Notes: a model not told the origin generated them from the letters alone. A stretch of 64,000 nucleotides of DNA from Lachnospiraceae bacterium (GCA_014239155.1 JAAZZQ010000022.1:62001-126000), one strand, 5' to 3'; positions 26,988-36,953 are shown, counted from the stretch's first letter. Numbers and translations: made by a program.

Positions 26988-27402
26988 TTGACATTCTCCT
27001 TTGGCAAATATGGATTTGGCGAAATGTATATCTGCAGTGCAGAAAACAATTATTTATTAGAATTATTATATAATGAAAAAAAAATAAAATCAAGAAAAGA
27101 ATATAAAAATAAATATAAGAATATAAAAGACATACTAATATTAAAAAAATCATAGAGAAGCTAAATAAAAACTTCTTTTTTAAGTAAAATTAAGCTAAAA
27201 ACTATGAAGAAAATAGATAAAATAGATAAAAATATAAAAGTAAAATTGTAAAAATAGAGGAAATGACGGAAAACAACAATAAATGATAACAATATGCAAT
27301 TATAAGTGGTGACTAAAATACAAACTTATTTTACACTAAAAACAAGTTAATCAACAGGTTAACAAAAACTAAAAACTAAAATTTTAAAGGGAGGTTTCAT
27401 CT
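26988..27402. other. AT-rich divergent regulatory region
   Basis: No gene was found. The stretch is extremely A/T-rich and purine-biased on the plus strand. TTTTTAAGTAAAA at 27176-27188 recurs exactly at 30949-30961 upstream of the epimerase operon. GTTAA...TTAAC (about 27345-27362) is an imperfect inverted repeat just before the importer start. Promoter hexamers cannot be chosen reliably in such A/T-rich DNA. Confidence 0.6.
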
Positions 27403-28875
27403 ATGAAATTAAAGAGACTCATGGCACTTGGAATGGCTGCAATTATGACATTGTCTTTGACAGCGTGTGGTGGCAAATCTGACACACCGTCAAACAGTAG
27501 CTCTGCAACAGACAACAATGCATCTGCTGACAAGAATACAACAGCAGACAACAATGCATCTGCGGATAACAGCACACCGGCAGATAATGTAGGAGATACA
27601 GGGACAACAAGTGGACTTACATATGGTAGCGTTACACTTGGAGAAGACTATACGGACTTGACAGCATCTATCAAGTTTATCCACCACAAGACGGACCGAG
27701 AGCAGGATGGTTCAATGGCAAAGTACATTGAAGCATTCAATCAGGATTATCCCAACATCTCCGTTGAGACAGAAGGTATCACAGACTATGCTCAGACAGC
27801 GCTATTGAGACTTCCTACAGGAGCAGCGTGGGGCGATGTGATGTTTATCCCATCAATTGATATGGTTCAGCTTCCTGATTATTTTATTCCATATGGAACT
27901 GTGGAGGAGATGACAGAGTATATCAATTTTGCGGACCAATGGAAGTTTGAGGGCAATTGCTATGGTGTGGGATATATGGGAAATGCTCAAGGTATTCTTT
28001 ACAATAAGAAAGTATTTGCGGATGCAGGCGTGACAGAGCTACCAAAGACACCGACAGAGTTTATCGCAACATTGCAGCAGATCAAGGACAACACAGACGC
28101 AATTCCACTCTATACAAATTATGCAGCAGGTTGGACAATGGGCGGACAGTGGGATGCTTATCTGGGTGCTATTACAACAGGCGATACGACTTGGTTGAAC
28201 CAAAAGTTTGCGCATTCGGCAGAGCCGTTTAAGGACAATGGAGACGAGACTGGGGCGTATGCACTATATAAGATTCTCTATGATGCAGTGGCAAATGGAC
28301 TTACAGAGGACGACTATACAACGACAGACTGGGAAGGCTGCAAAGGTATGATTAACAGAGGTGAGATTGGTACAATGGTACTTGGCTCATGGGCAATCGC
28401 TCAGATGAAGGAAGCAGATGCAAACGGCAGCGATATTGGATATATGCCATTCCCAATCTCAATTAATGGAAAACAGTATGCCACAGCAGGGCCTGATTAC
28501 TGTTTTGGTATTAACAAAGAGAGTTCCGCGGACAATCAGGCGGCAGCAATGGTATTTGTTAAGTGGATGGTTGAGAAGTCAGGCTGGTGTGATAACGAAG
28601 GTGGATATCCAATCTCCAAGACTGCGCCTACCTCCTTTGTGTTTGATGGTGTGGAGGTTGTAAACAACGAGTCTGCTCCAGATGATGAGGCTGATTTGAT
28701 GAACCAGATGAACGCAGAGTGTGAACTTAATTTCAACAATGGTGGAGACCGTAAAGTTCAAGAGATTGTTGAGGCAGCAGCGACAGGTTCTATGACATAT
28801 GATGAGATTATGGCAAACTGGACAGAACTGTGGAACGATGCACAGTCTTCATTAGGCGTAGATGTCACAGAATAA
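27403..28875 (+). CDS. Sugar ABC transporter solute-binding lipoprotein
   Basis: A 490-residue family 1 extracellular solute-binding protein. The signal peptide ends in LSLTACGG, so Cys near residue 22 would be lipidated. A low-complexity Asn/Ala/Asp/Thr linker of about 45 residues (repeats of NASAD/NTTADN) tethers the binding domain to the membrane. The mature domain has the two-lobe MalE/UgpB-like pattern (FIHHKTDREQDGSMAKYIEAF, GYMGNAQGILYNKKVFADAG, GEIGTMVLGSWAIAQMKEAD). Permease genes follow, separated by a hairpin that may favour binding-protein expression. The likely ligand, from the locus, is a manno-oligosaccharide. Confidence 0.95.
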   Translation: MKLKRLMALGMAAIMTLSLTACGGKSDTPSNSSSATDNNASADKNTTADNNASADNSTPADNVGDTGTTSGLTYGSVTLGEDYTDLTASIKFIHHKTDREQDGSMAKYIEAFNQDYPNISVETEGITDYAQTALLRLPTGAAWGDVMFIPSIDMVQLPDYFIPYGTVEEMTEYINFADQWKFEGNCYGVGYMGNAQGILYNKKVFADAGVTELPKTPTEFIATLQQIKDNTDAIPLYTNYAAGWTMGGQWDAYLGAITTGDTTWLNQKFAHSAEPFKDNGDETGAYALYKILYDAVANGLTEDDYTTTDWEGCKGMINRGEIGTMVLGSWAIAQMKEADANGSDIGYMPFPISINGKQYATAGPDYCFGINKESSADNQAAAMVFVKWMVEKSGWCDNEGGYPISKTAPTSFVFDGVEVVNNESAPDDEADLMNQMNAECELNFNNGGDRKVQEIVEAAATGSMTYDEIMANWTELWNDAQSSLGVDVTE

Positions 28876-28921
28876 CCAACGAAATAGCTTTTTACGAATC
28901 AATCATTATACATTATGTAAA

Positions 28922-28951
28922 GTGGCTTGCAGGCGTTGGTCTGCAAGCCAC
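28922..28951 (+). promoter_or_regulatory. Intercistronic hairpin between binding protein and permease genes
   Basis: A perfect 11-bp stem (28922-28932 with 28941-28951) around GCGTTGGT, with no T run. It is likely an mRNA stabiliser or processing barrier that raises the level of the binding protein over the permeases, as known for other sugar ABC operons. Confidence 0.7.
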
Positions 28952-28995
28952 GAATCCCAACAAGGGAATTTTCATGAGAAAAGGAGGGGATTGTA

Positions 28996-29985
28996 GTGAC
29001 GAACACAAAAAAACCATTCAATTTCCAGAAATGGATAAAAAGCCGACAGGGACAACAGGCAATTATCATTGTATTGTTTTCTATTATTCCGTTAGCGCTG
29101 CTGTTTGTTTTTACATATTATCCGTTTGCTGAGATGTTTAAGTTCAGCTTTTATGACAGGAGCTATACACGTGTCAAGGGTTTTGTGGGGTTGGATAACT
29201 ACGTGGATGTGTTTAAGAAAAAAGATTTGTTCCGCTCACTGTTCTTGTCAGTTTACTATATGGCTGGTGCAGTGTTCCAGTTAGCATTAGCACTTTATCT
29301 GGCAACAATATTTTGCTTTAAGATTAAAGGAGGAAACTTCTTTAAGGGCTGTATGTTCTTCCCATTTCTTATCAATGGTATTGCAATTGGATTTATTTTT
29401 AAGTTTTTCTACACAAGAGGATTTGTTTTGGATACAGTTCTTGGCTGGATGGGGTTCGACCTTGAAAGCCTTCCTTACTGGCTGAGAGACCAAAGCATTA
29501 ACAATTGGTCTCTGGTTGCTACGAGCGTATGGAAATATTTTGGTCAGAACATGGTATTATTTATCGGTGCTATGATGTCTGTCGACGCTTCGCTCTATGA
29601 GGCAGCAGATCTGGATGGTGCTAATAAATGGCAACAGTTCAAATATATTATGCTTCCAAGCATTAAGACGATTGTTATGTTGAACCTAATTATGTCCATC
29701 ACAGGTTCACTCAGTGCATTTGAGCCAGCATATGTTATTGCGTCAAAGGGTGCAAATGGCACAGCAACTTATTTTGTAAAGATGCATGAGGTAGCGCATA
29801 CAAGCCAGAAGATTGGTCAGGCATCCGCAATGGCAGTTGTGCTTTTATTGATTATCTTTGCAGCGACAATTCTACAAAAACTTTTCTTCAAATATGTATT
29901 TAAGAGTGGAGAGGACGAGGATAAGAGCGCAGCGGCAAGGCGCGAGAGACAGATTGCAAAGTTAAATGCAAGGAAGGGGGCATAA
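28996..29985 (+). CDS. Sugar ABC transporter permease (MalF-like)
   Basis: A 329-residue inner membrane permease with six main helices. The N-terminal cytoplasmic tail is basic, with the first helix near residues 20-45. The EAA loop reads YEAADLDGANKWQQFKYIMLPSIKT near 200, the site that contacts the ATPase. It starts at GTG 28996 with AGGAGG upstream. It pairs with the permease at 29988. No ATPase gene is in this operon, so a shared MsmK/UgpC-type ATPase encoded elsewhere must serve it. Confidence 0.94.
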   Translation: MTNTKKPFNFQKWIKSRQGQQAIIIVLFSIIPLALLFVFTYYPFAEMFKFSFYDRSYTRVKGFVGLDNYVDVFKKKDLFRSLFLSVYYMAGAVFQLALALYLATIFCFKIKGGNFFKGCMFFPFLINGIAIGFIFKFFYTRGFVLDTVLGWMGFDLESLPYWLRDQSINNWSLVATSVWKYFGQNMVLFIGAMMSVDASLYEAADLDGANKWQQFKYIMLPSIKTIVMLNLIMSITGSLSAFEPAYVIASKGANGTATYFVKMHEVAHTSQKIGQASAMAVVLLLIIFAATILQKLFFKYVFKSGEDEDKSAAARRERQIAKLNARKGA

Positions 29986-29987
29986 GT

Positions 29988-30833
29988 ATGACAGCATTTC
30001 AGGCTTTTAAGAAATATTTATGGATTTTTGTAAAATATTTTTCGGTAATATTTTTCTCATTCATCGCATTGCTTCCTATTGTTTCATGCGTGATTACTGC
30101 GCTGAAAACCAAGACAGAATATGAGAATACAAGTGTGATGACACCTCCGGAAAATTGGTTTAATTTTGAGAACTTTGTGACTGCATTTCGTGATGGCGGC
30201 ATGGGCAGGGCTTTTCTGAATTCAGCACTCATTGTTATCTGTGTTGTGGTTGGCTCTGTGCTAATTGGTTCAATGATTGCCTATGTGCTGAATCGCTTTA
30301 AGTTTCCAGGTAATGGGCTAATCCGTAGTTTGTTCCTCTTTGCAACGCTCCTTCCGGGTATTGCAATGCAGGTTGCTACCTATCAGTTAATGTATCAGCT
30401 AAAATTTATTGATACCTTGTATGGCTATATTATCCTTAGTATGGGTACAGATGTTATTTCTATTTATGTATTTATACAGTTTTTTGAAAATATTTCGGTT
30501 TCACTTGATGAGTCGGCATATATGGATGGTGCAAATTACTTTACAATTTTCTACAGAATTTTGTTCCCATTACTCAAACCAGCAATTGTGACTTGCGCAA
30601 TCTTAAAGGGTGTGGGTATCTACAATGAGTACTACAATGCAATGCTCTACTTGACAAAACCGGATTTGAAAACTGTTTCACTGGCACTTTATACGTTTAC
30701 AGGACCGTTTGGCAATCAGTACAACTTAATCTGTGCAGGTGTTATTATGACACTTCTTCCAGCGCTGATTATTTTTATCGCGTTCCAAAATCAGATTTAT
30801 TCTGGTTTGACAGCAGGTGCAGTCAAAGGCTAA
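29988..30833 (+). CDS. Sugar ABC transporter permease (MalG-like)
   Basis: A 281-residue permease with six helices, the second half of the importer channel. The EAA loop is LDESAYMDGANYFTIFYRILFPLLKPA near 180. It starts two bases after the partner permease stop, so translation is coupled. The C-terminus (QNQIYSGLTAGAVKG) is the usual MalG-type ending. Substrate assignment follows the binding protein and the manno-oligosaccharide enzymes downstream. Confidence 0.94.
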   Translation: MTAFQAFKKYLWIFVKYFSVIFFSFIALLPIVSCVITALKTKTEYENTSVMTPPENWFNFENFVTAFRDGGMGRAFLNSALIVICVVVGSVLIGSMIAYVLNRFKFPGNGLIRSLFLFATLLPGIAMQVATYQLMYQLKFIDTLYGYIILSMGTDVISIYVFIQFFENISVSLDESAYMDGANYFTIFYRILFPLLKPAIVTCAILKGVGIYNEYYNAMLYLTKPDLKTVSLALYTFTGPFGNQYNLICAGVIMTLLPALIIFIAFQNQIYSGLTAGAVKG

Positions 30834-30861
30834 ATTATGTTTAATAATTATTAAAATATAT

Positions 30862-30901
30862 TACTGCATCGTTTGTGCGGAAATAGAAAAGCGGTGCAGT
30901 A
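30862..30901 (+). terminator. Hairpin after the importer genes
   Basis: TACTGCATCG (30862-30871) pairs with CGGTGCAGTA (30892-30901) with one G-T pair; an A/T-rich tail with TTATTTT follows. It is probably a partial terminator that separates importer and enzyme operons. Confidence 0.5.
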
Positions 30902-30913
30902 TATTATTTTATA

Positions 30914-30936
30914 ATTACTTATTTAGTAAAAGTAAT
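30914..30936. promoter_or_regulatory. Palindromic operator-like site upstream of the enzyme operon
   Basis: Perfect 7-bp arms ATTACTT (30914-30920) and AAGTAAT (30930-30936) enclose a core containing TTTAGTAAA (30922-30930), the same 9-mer seen at the GPH-GH42 promoter. It lies 56 bp before the -35 at 30992. TTTTTAAGTAAAA follows at 30949. A LacI or AraC protein of the locus could bind here. Confidence 0.5.
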
Positions 30937-30991
30937 GAAGTTAAATCATTTTTAAGTAAAAATAAACAAATACTTTCGGAATATTTCCTAA

Positions 30992-31020
30992 TTGCAGTCT
31001 GACAGATTAATTGTTAAGAT
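30992..31020 (+). promoter_or_regulatory. Promoter of the epimerase-phosphorylase-esterase operon
   Basis: TTGCAG (30992-30997), a 17-bp spacer and TAAGAT (31015-31020), about 40 bp before the ATG at 31061. Confidence 0.5.
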
Positions 31021-31060
31021 AAAATAAGGTTAAATATTTCCTGTTATTAGGAGGCTAAAT

Positions 31061-32257
31061 ATGGCTAACTCAGAAATGCGTTCCGAGGTGATGGCGCATC
31101 TTACAAAAGATATTATACCGTTTTGGAAAGGCTTAAGGGATAATGAGAACGGCGGTTACATAGGTTATCTTGGATTTAATTTGAAAGCGGATAAGAAAGC
31201 AGTCAAGGGTTGTATTCTCAACAGCCGTATTACCTGGTTTTTTGCAAACGCATATACACTTTTAAAGGAGGAAAGCCTTCTTGACGAGGCAAGACATGGT
31301 TTTGCATTTTTAAAAGATGTGTGTTGGGACAAGAAAAACGGCGGGGTATATTGGTCTGTCAATTATGACGGGACTCCTGCTGAAACACTGAAACATACCT
31401 ACAATCAGGCATTTTCCATCTATGCACTGTCCTCCTACTACGAGGCGAGTGGAGACAAGGAGGCACTAAAGATGGCGTATCAGCTCTTTGATTTAATTGA
31501 GGGAAAGATGCGTGACGAGCTGGGGTATCTGGAAGCCTTTGATGCAGAATTTCATGAGATTGACAATGAAAAGCTTTCAGAGAATGGCGTGATGGCGTCA
31601 AAGACCATGAACACACTTTTGCATGTATTTGAAGCGTACACAGAGCTGTACAGAGTAGACCACAATGAGAAAGTCGCTGATAAAATTCGTTGGATGATGG
31701 ATATTGTGGCAGAGAAAATTTATAATCCAAAACGGCATCGTCAGGAAGTATTTTTTGATGCGGCATGGAATTCTATTATAGACTTGCATTCGTATGGACA
31801 TGATATTGAGACAGCATGGCTTGTGGATAGAGGCGTTGCGGTATTAAATGATAACACATATGAGAAAAAGATGTCCCCGATTACACAGGATTTGACAGAT
31901 GAGATTTACAAGGTGGCATTTGACGGTTTTTCCCTTGCAAATGAGTGTGAGAGAGGCGTTGTCAACGAATGGCGTATCTGGTGGGTGCAGGCAGAGACTG
32001 TTGTGGGATTTTTAAATGGATATGAAAAGACAGGGCGTGCGGAGTACCTAGAAGCTGCCAAAAAAGTTTGGCAGTATATCAAGGAGCATCTGATTGACCA
32101 GCGTGCGAAGAATACAGCGGGTAGAGAATGGTACTGGCGGGTAGCGACAGACGGGACACCGGATGAGAGTAAGCCAATTGTGGAACCGTGGAAGTGTCCA
32201 TATCATAATGGCAGAATGTGTTTTGAAGTGATTAGGAGATTAAGTGATGGCAAGTAA
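31061..32257 (+). CDS. AGE-family 2-epimerase, cellobiose/mannobiose 2-epimerase type
   Basis: A 398-residue (alpha/alpha)6-barrel enzyme. Features are [11 protein letters not shown] near 50, [16 protein letters not shown] near 110, [15 protein letters not shown] near 185, [15 protein letters not shown] near 240 with histidines expected at the active site, and a C-terminal [16 protein letters not shown]. The pattern and length fit cellobiose 2-epimerases rather than N-acetylglucosamine 2-epimerases. In a mannan locus the role is to convert beta-1,4-mannobiose to mannosyl-glucose for the phosphorylase encoded next, whose gene overlaps this one by 11 bp. Confidence 0.9.
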   Translation: MANSEMRSEVMAHLTKDIIPFWKGLRDNENGGYIGYLGFNLKADKKAVKGCILNSRITWFFANAYTLLKEESLLDEARHGFAFLKDVCWDKKNGGVYWSVNYDGTPAETLKHTYNQAFSIYALSSYYEASGDKEALKMAYQLFDLIEGKMRDELGYLEAFDAEFHEIDNEKLSENGVMASKTMNTLLHVFEAYTELYRVDHNEKVADKIRWMMDIVAEKIYNPKRHRQEVFFDAAWNSIIDLHSYGHDIETAWLVDRGVAVLNDNTYEKKMSPITQDLTDEIYKVAFDGFSLANECERGVVNEWRIWWVQAETVVGFLNGYEKTGRAEYLEAAKKVWQYIKEHLIDQRAKNTAGREWYWRVATDGTPDESKPIVEPWKCPYHNGRMCFEVIRRLSDGK

Positions 32258-33428
32258 ATTATTTGAGGAAAACAAGACAATGGTAATGAGGCGGTATGAG
32301 GAAGTTGTAAATCGCAAGAATGTAAAGAGCGATTTTTACAATGGTATTTATGACCGTTATGAATATCCGGTACTGACGCGTGACCATATTCCGCCTTTTT
32401 GGAAATTTGATATGAATCCCGAGACCAATCCATATTTTATGGAGCGACTTGGCGTAAATGCAGTGATGAACTCGGGCGCAATTGAATTGAATGATAAATT
32501 TTATCTTGTGGCGCGCGTTGAGGGAAACGACAGAAAGTCCTTTTTTGCAGTGGCAGAGAGTGATAATGGTATTGATGGATTTCGTTTTTGGGATTATCCA
32601 GTGTTGCTTGATGATGTCTGCCCAGAGGAGACCAATGTCTATGACATGCGCCTTACAAAACATGAAGACGGCTATATTTACGGTGTGTTCTGTTCTGAGA
32701 GTAAGGATACCAAAGTGAATGACTTGTCTGCGGCAGTGGCAGCAGCAGGGATTGTGCGCACAAAAGATTTAAAGACATGGGAGCGGCTTGAGAACTTAAA
32801 GACACTGCGTTCTCCACAACAGAGAAATGTTGTGTTGCACCCCGCGTTTGTAAACGGCAAGTATGCGTTTTATACCAGACCAATGGATGATTTTATTGAT
32901 ACAGGTAGTGGCGGCGGTGTTGGATTTGGATTTTGTGATGATATTACACATGCGGTGATTGACGAGGAGATAATTACCAGCAAAAGGAAATATCATACAA
33001 TTACCGAGGCAAAAAATGGTGCTGGTGCGGTGCCAATTAAGACAGATAAGGGGTGGATACATATTGCGCATGGTGTGCGGAATACCGCGGCCGGATTGCG
33101 CTATGTAGTGTATGTATTTGCCACAGCGTTAGAGGACCCGGCAAAAGTAATTGCGGAGCCAGGAGGTTTTCTGATTGCACCGCTTGGGTCGGAGCGGGTC
33201 GGTGATGTGTCGAACGTTGTGTTCACAAACGGTGCGATTGCAAGGGAAAATGGAGACGTATATATCTACTATGCATCAAGTGATACAAGGTTGCATGTGG
33301 CAACAACGACAATTGACAAGCTTGTGGACTATGTGTTCAACACGCCAGAAGATCCATTGCGTTCTGTAAAATGTGTGGAGCAAAGATGTGCGTTTATTAA
33401 AAAGAATTTGGGATATATAAAGCAGTAA
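32247..33428 (+). CDS. GH130 phosphorylase, 4-O-beta-mannosyl-glucose type
   Basis: A 393-residue five-bladed propeller enzyme. It uses phosphate to split mannosyl-beta-1,4-glucose into mannose-1-phosphate and glucose. GH130_1-type marks are [23 protein letters not shown] near 50, [18 protein letters not shown] near 83, [18 protein letters not shown] near 130, whose Asp is the expected proton donor, and the [20 protein letters not shown] phosphate-pocket stretch near 255. The ATG at 32247 has AGGAGAT seven bases upstream and overlaps the epimerase gene, consistent with coupled steps in one pathway. Confidence 0.92.
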   Translation: MASKLFEENKTMVMRRYEEVVNRKNVKSDFYNGIYDRYEYPVLTRDHIPPFWKFDMNPETNPYFMERLGVNAVMNSGAIELNDKFYLVARVEGNDRKSFFAVAESDNGIDGFRFWDYPVLLDDVCPEETNVYDMRLTKHEDGYIYGVFCSESKDTKVNDLSAAVAAAGIVRTKDLKTWERLENLKTLRSPQQRNVVLHPAFVNGKYAFYTRPMDDFIDTGSGGGVGFGFCDDITHAVIDEEIITSKRKYHTITEAKNGAGAVPIKTDKGWIHIAHGVRNTAAGLRYVVYVFATALEDPAKVIAEPGGFLIAPLGSERVGDVSNVVFTNGAIARENGDVYIYYASSDTRLHVATTTIDKLVDYVFNTPEDPLRSVKCVEQRCAFIKKNLGYIKQ

Positions 33429-33454
33429 TGTTTTAGGAGTAGGAGGACAGATAG

Positions 33455-34606
33455 ATGTGTGCACAAAAGTATGGAATCGATTGTAGTAAGGGCGTTTTAA
33501 ATAGAGGAAATCTTTATCGAATTGAGAGAGCGATGAAGAAAGCGATGCGCGGTGAAGAAGTTATCGTGGGATTTTTAGGCGGTTCCATCACACAGGGCTG
33601 TCTGTCCTCCACTCCTGAAACTTGCTATGCATATTTAGTGTATCGGTGGTGGTGCGAAACGTTTCCAGATGCAACAGTTACATATGTCAATGCAGGAATT
33701 GGCGGCACAACCTCACAGTTTGGCGTAGCGAGAGTAGACAGTGATTTGCTGTCAAAAGAAATTGATTTTACAGTGGTAGAATTCAGTGTAAATGACAAGG
33801 ATAATGAACATTTCTTAGAGACTTATGAGGGATTAATACGAAAAATTTACAGTTATCGAACGAAGCCAGCAGTGCTAATTGTAAACAGTGTATATTATAG
33901 TGATGGAGAAAATGCACAGGCACAGCATGTTAAGATTGGCAAGACCTATGACTTGCCATGTGTTAGCATGAAACCGACATTGTATGAAAAAATATTAGAT
34001 GGAACTTATACAAGCCGCGATGTGACCGAGGATGACCTCCACCCAAATGATAAGGGACATGGACTGATGGCGGAGGTTATTATCAGTTTCTTGGAGATGG
34101 TTTATGAGGAATTACAGTCGGGAAATGAGGCAAAAGACAATCATTTAGAAATACAGAAAATAATACCTGTGACCCCCAATGCCTACGAAAATTCTGTCAG
34201 GTATCAGAATAATAACAGTGAGAATGTCATGACAGAAAATGAGGGCTTTATGGCAGACAACCAGCCGCAGAATGATATTCGGGAGATTTTTCGGCGTGGT
34301 TGGACAGCAGACAAAAAGGGTGCACATATTGGTTTTAATATAGATGGAAGCTGTATTGGTGTACAGTATCGTAAATCCATACAAAAGCCTACTTGTGTAG
34401 CGCGGGCTGTGGTGGATAACGATGTAGATAATGCAGTGATTCTTGATGGAAATTTCGAGGAGACATGGGGCGACTGTCTCCAACTAGACACCATTGCAGA
34501 GCATTTGCCCTATGGCAGACATCATGTGGAGATTGAGTTGATTGAGACACATATGGACGACAAAGTGCCATTTTATCTTGTGTCAGTAATCGGTTCAGGA
34601 TTATAA
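33455..34606 (+). CDS. SGNH-type acetyl esterase with C-terminal beta-domain (CE17-like)
   Basis: A 383-residue esterase. The N-terminal SGNH/GDSL domain shows FLGGSITQGCLSS near 40 (nucleophile Ser), VEFSVNDKDNEHF near 110 and DDLHPNDKGHGLMAE near 190 (catalytic Asp/His). From about 230 a beta-rich domain follows that could be a CBM35-like carbohydrate-binding module. This two-domain layout matches the mannan acetyl esterase founding CE17 in Roseburia intestinalis. It should remove acetyl groups from mannooligosaccharides so the phosphorylases can act. There is no signal peptide, so it acts in the cytoplasm. It sits between the two GH130 genes. Confidence 0.82.
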   Translation: MCAQKYGIDCSKGVLNRGNLYRIERAMKKAMRGEEVIVGFLGGSITQGCLSSTPETCYAYLVYRWWCETFPDATVTYVNAGIGGTTSQFGVARVDSDLLSKEIDFTVVEFSVNDKDNEHFLETYEGLIRKIYSYRTKPAVLIVNSVYYSDGENAQAQHVKIGKTYDLPCVSMKPTLYEKILDGTYTSRDVTEDDLHPNDKGHGLMAEVIISFLEMVYEELQSGNEAKDNHLEIQKIIPVTPNAYENSVRYQNNNSENVMTENEGFMADNQPQNDIREIFRRGWTADKKGAHIGFNIDGSCIGVQYRKSIQKPTCVARAVVDNDVDNAVILDGNFEETWGDCLQLDTIAEHLPYGRHHVEIELIETHMDDKVPFYLVSVIGSGL

Positions 34607-34643
34607 ACTTTTAGAACAAAGCAGTAACAAGGAGGATTAAGAA

Positions 34644-35678
34644 ATGAGCAAAGTAAAAATGATAAGTCCGGCAGTTCCAAACATGCCTTGGCAGGACAGA
34701 ACAGAGGGAAAGACATCTGGCGTTGCGGATGCGCCCATCTGGAGATACAGTGAAAATCCAATTATTGGCAGAAATCCTGTAAAGGGCGTTGCGAGAATCT
34801 TTAACAGTGCAGTGATTCCTTATGAGGGTGCATTTATTGGTGTATTTCGCGGAGAACAGACAAACGGTGTTCCTTATATTTATCTAGGACGCAGTGACGA
34901 TGCGATTCACTGGGATTTTGATGCAAACAAAATTCATTTTGTTGATGAGGCGGGAAATCCTTTTATGCCTGTGTATGCATATGACCCTCGCCTTGTAAAA
35001 GTAGAAGATGTATACTATATTATCTGGTGTCAAGATTTTTACGGCGCAGCAATTGGAATGGCAAAGACAACGGATTTTAAGACATTTACACGGATTGAGA
35101 ATCCGTTTCTCCCATTTAATCGAAATGCAGTATTGTTTCCAAGAAAGATTAACGGCAATTTTACAATGTTAAGTCGTCCTTCTGACTCTGGTCATACACC
35201 ATTTGGTGATATTTTTGTGAGTGAGAGCCCAGATTTGGTTTACTGGGGAAAGCATAGACATGTGATGGGCAAAGGAAATGAGTGGTGGCAATCCTTAAAG
35301 ATTGGTGGCGGTGCAGCGCCAATTGAGACAAGTGAAGGGTGGTTATTGTTCTATCATGGTGTGACAGGTACTTGCAATGGATATGTATATTCAATTGGCG
35401 GTGCAATTCTGGATATTGACAATCCTTCTATTGTAAAATACCGTTGTGAGAATTTCTTACTGACGCCGGAGGAGTGGTATGAGGAGAGAGGATTTGTGCC
35501 AAATGTATGTTTTCCTTGCGCTACAATTCATGACTCAGAGACCGGCAGAATTGCTATCTACTATGGCGCAGCAGACAGTTATGTAGGGCTTGCATTTACA
35601 GAGATTGATGAAATTGTAGATTACATTAAAAATAACAGCAAAGTGACAACATCGGATACAGAAATTGGCAGAAGATAG
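34644..35678 (+). CDS. GH130 phosphorylase, beta-1,4-manno-oligosaccharide type
   Basis: A 344-residue propeller enzyme that phosphorolyses beta-1,4-mannooligosaccharides from the non-reducing end to give mannose-1-phosphate. GH130_2-type marks are NPIIGRNPVKGVARIFNSAV near 38, FRGEQTNGVPYIYLGRSDD near 70, YDPRLVKVEDVYYIIWCQDF near 113 with the expected proton-donor Asp, NAVLFPRKINGNFTMLSRPSD near 160 and KIGGGAAPIETSEGWLLFYHG near 215. AAGGAGG precedes the ATG. A terminator follows at 35697, so the CE2 gene may be read separately. Confidence 0.93.
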   Translation: MSKVKMISPAVPNMPWQDRTEGKTSGVADAPIWRYSENPIIGRNPVKGVARIFNSAVIPYEGAFIGVFRGEQTNGVPYIYLGRSDDAIHWDFDANKIHFVDEAGNPFMPVYAYDPRLVKVEDVYYIIWCQDFYGAAIGMAKTTDFKTFTRIENPFLPFNRNAVLFPRKINGNFTMLSRPSDSGHTPFGDIFVSESPDLVYWGKHRHVMGKGNEWWQSLKIGGGAAPIETSEGWLLFYHGVTGTCNGYVYSIGGAILDIDNPSIVKYRCENFLLTPEEWYEERGFVPNVCFPCATIHDSETGRIAIYYGAADSYVGLAFTEIDEIVDYIKNNSKVTTSDTEIGRR

Positions 35679-35696
35679 TCTGTAGTATCAAGCAGG

Positions 35697-35729
35697 AAAA
35701 AGAACGCCGAACACGCGACGTTCTTTTTC
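35697..35729 (+). terminator. Terminator after the second GH130 gene
   Basis: AAAAAGAACG (35697-35706) pairs with CGTTCTTTTT (35719-35728), giving a T-rich tail. Some readthrough into the CE2 gene is likely, as no clear promoter was seen between. Confidence 0.75.
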
Positions 35730-35731
35730 TA

Positions 35732-35825
35732 TGTGCATGGGCACCCAAAGGAATATTGTCAGAAAGCTGGCGGGTGCCCAGCGCGCGAGTAGGGAAATGT
35801 TTCTTTCCCTACTCGATTACATGGA
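35732..35825 (+). repeat. Multi-hairpin repeat, copy 1
   Basis: GGGCACCC (35739-35746) pairs with GGGTGCCC (35772-35779) across a 25-nt loop. CGAGTAGGGAAA (35786-35797) pairs with TTTCCCTACTCG (35804-35815). The copy at 56387 has the same loop length and pairing, with compensatory changes. It lies in the leader of the CE2 gene. Confidence 0.75.
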
Positions 35826-35846
35826 CAGAGAATAGGAGGTACAATT

Positions 35847-36953
35847 ATGTTAAAGGAGAGATTACTTCAAGATATTTCGGAATTAAAGGTACACGGAAGA
35901 ACGACGGCATGTCGCGCGCCGTTAACCTTGTTTTGGACTGCAAGCGGATTTGAATGCAATGTGACAGGTTCGGAGTTTTGGGTCGAGTTGGAGGTTTGTT
36001 TTGATGTGTTTGAGCCGTGGTTTAGCTACACAATCAATGGTGATTGGGTGGGTAGACAAATGTTGCAAAAGGGGAGATATTGGGTCCCACTATTTCGCGG
36101 TATGAGTCCAGAGCGTGTTAAGAACGTGCATTTTTTTAAAGATCTGCAGGCAATGAGCGATGATGGAAATTCCTATATTTCTATTCATGCATTTCGCTAT
36201 GATGGGGAGTTTTACGCAGTTAAAGACAAAGAACTAAAAATTGAGTTTATTGGAGACAGTATCACTTCCGGTGAGGGGCTTATTGGTGCGCGCAAAGAGT
36301 GCGATTGGATACCAATGTTTTTTTCTGCAATCAAAAGTTATACCTATCAGACCGCACAAATACTGGATGCAGAATACCGCATTTTTTCCCAGAGTGGATG
36401 GGGGGTACACAATGCGTGGGATAATAATATACATGGAGCGATTCCAAAGTACTATAAAGAGATTTGTAGTTTGATGCCTGGAGCTAAAAATGAGACACTT
36501 GGAGGAAATCAGCCGCACGACTTTGCAAGTTGGCAGCCGGATTTTGTGGTGGTCAATCTGGGAACAAATGATGCTGCCTCTTTCGATCAGCCAGAGTGGG
36601 TTGACACACAGACTGGAAAATGCTACAAGATGCGCAGAACTGCAGAGGGGGATTATGATATAGAAGATATTAAAATATTTCAACAGGCAGTAAAAGGTTT
36701 TCTGGCATTAATTAGGGAGTGCAACCCCAAAGCGCATATAATCTGGTGTTATGGAATGCTTGGGATTTCGCTGCAACTTTATCTGTGTGAGGCAGTCTCT
36801 GCGTATATGCACGAGACAGGTGATCAGTTTGTTTCTTATTTGCAGCTTCCTGATACTACAAAAGAGAGCGTTGGTTCAAGAGAACATCCCGGGTTTTTAT
36901 GCCATCAACAGGCTGCGGAAGTTTTGTCGAGGCATATAGCGCAGATGCGCTAA
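35847..36953 (+). CDS. Acetyl esterase, CE2-like
   Basis: A 368-residue esterase with an N-terminal beta-sandwich (about residues 1-120) and an SGNH hydrolase domain: IEFIGDSITSGEGL near 132 (Ser), FVVVNLGTNDAASF near 235 and SREHPGFLCHQQAAEVLS near 345 (His). This order, jelly roll first, is that of CE2 acetylxylan/mannan esterases and differs from the enzyme at 33455. The pair probably removes acetyl groups from different hydroxyl positions, as described for two Roseburia esterases. There is no signal peptide. GGAGG precedes the ATG. Confidence 0.88.
   Translation: MLKERLLQDISELKVHGRTTACRAPLTLFWTASGFECNVTGSEFWVELEVCFDVFEPWFSYTINGDWVGRQMLQKGRYWVPLFRGMSPERVKNVHFFKDLQAMSDDGNSYISIHAFRYDGEFYAVKDKELKIEFIGDSITSGEGLIGARKECDWIPMFFSAIKSYTYQTAQILDAEYRIFSQSGWGVHNAWDNNIHGAIPKYYKEICSLMPGAKNETLGGNQPHDFASWQPDFVVVNLGTNDAASFDQPEWVDTQTGKCYKMRRTAEGDYDIEDIKIFQQAVKGFLALIRECNPKAHIIWCYGMLGISLQLYLCEAVSAYMHETGDQFVSYLQLPDTTKESVGSREHPGFLCHQQAAEVLSRHIAQMR

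Noticed and set aside
26988-27402. Replication origin or centromere-like AT-rich region
   Set aside because: There are no DnaA-box clusters or iterons; a divergent regulator-operon gap explains it.
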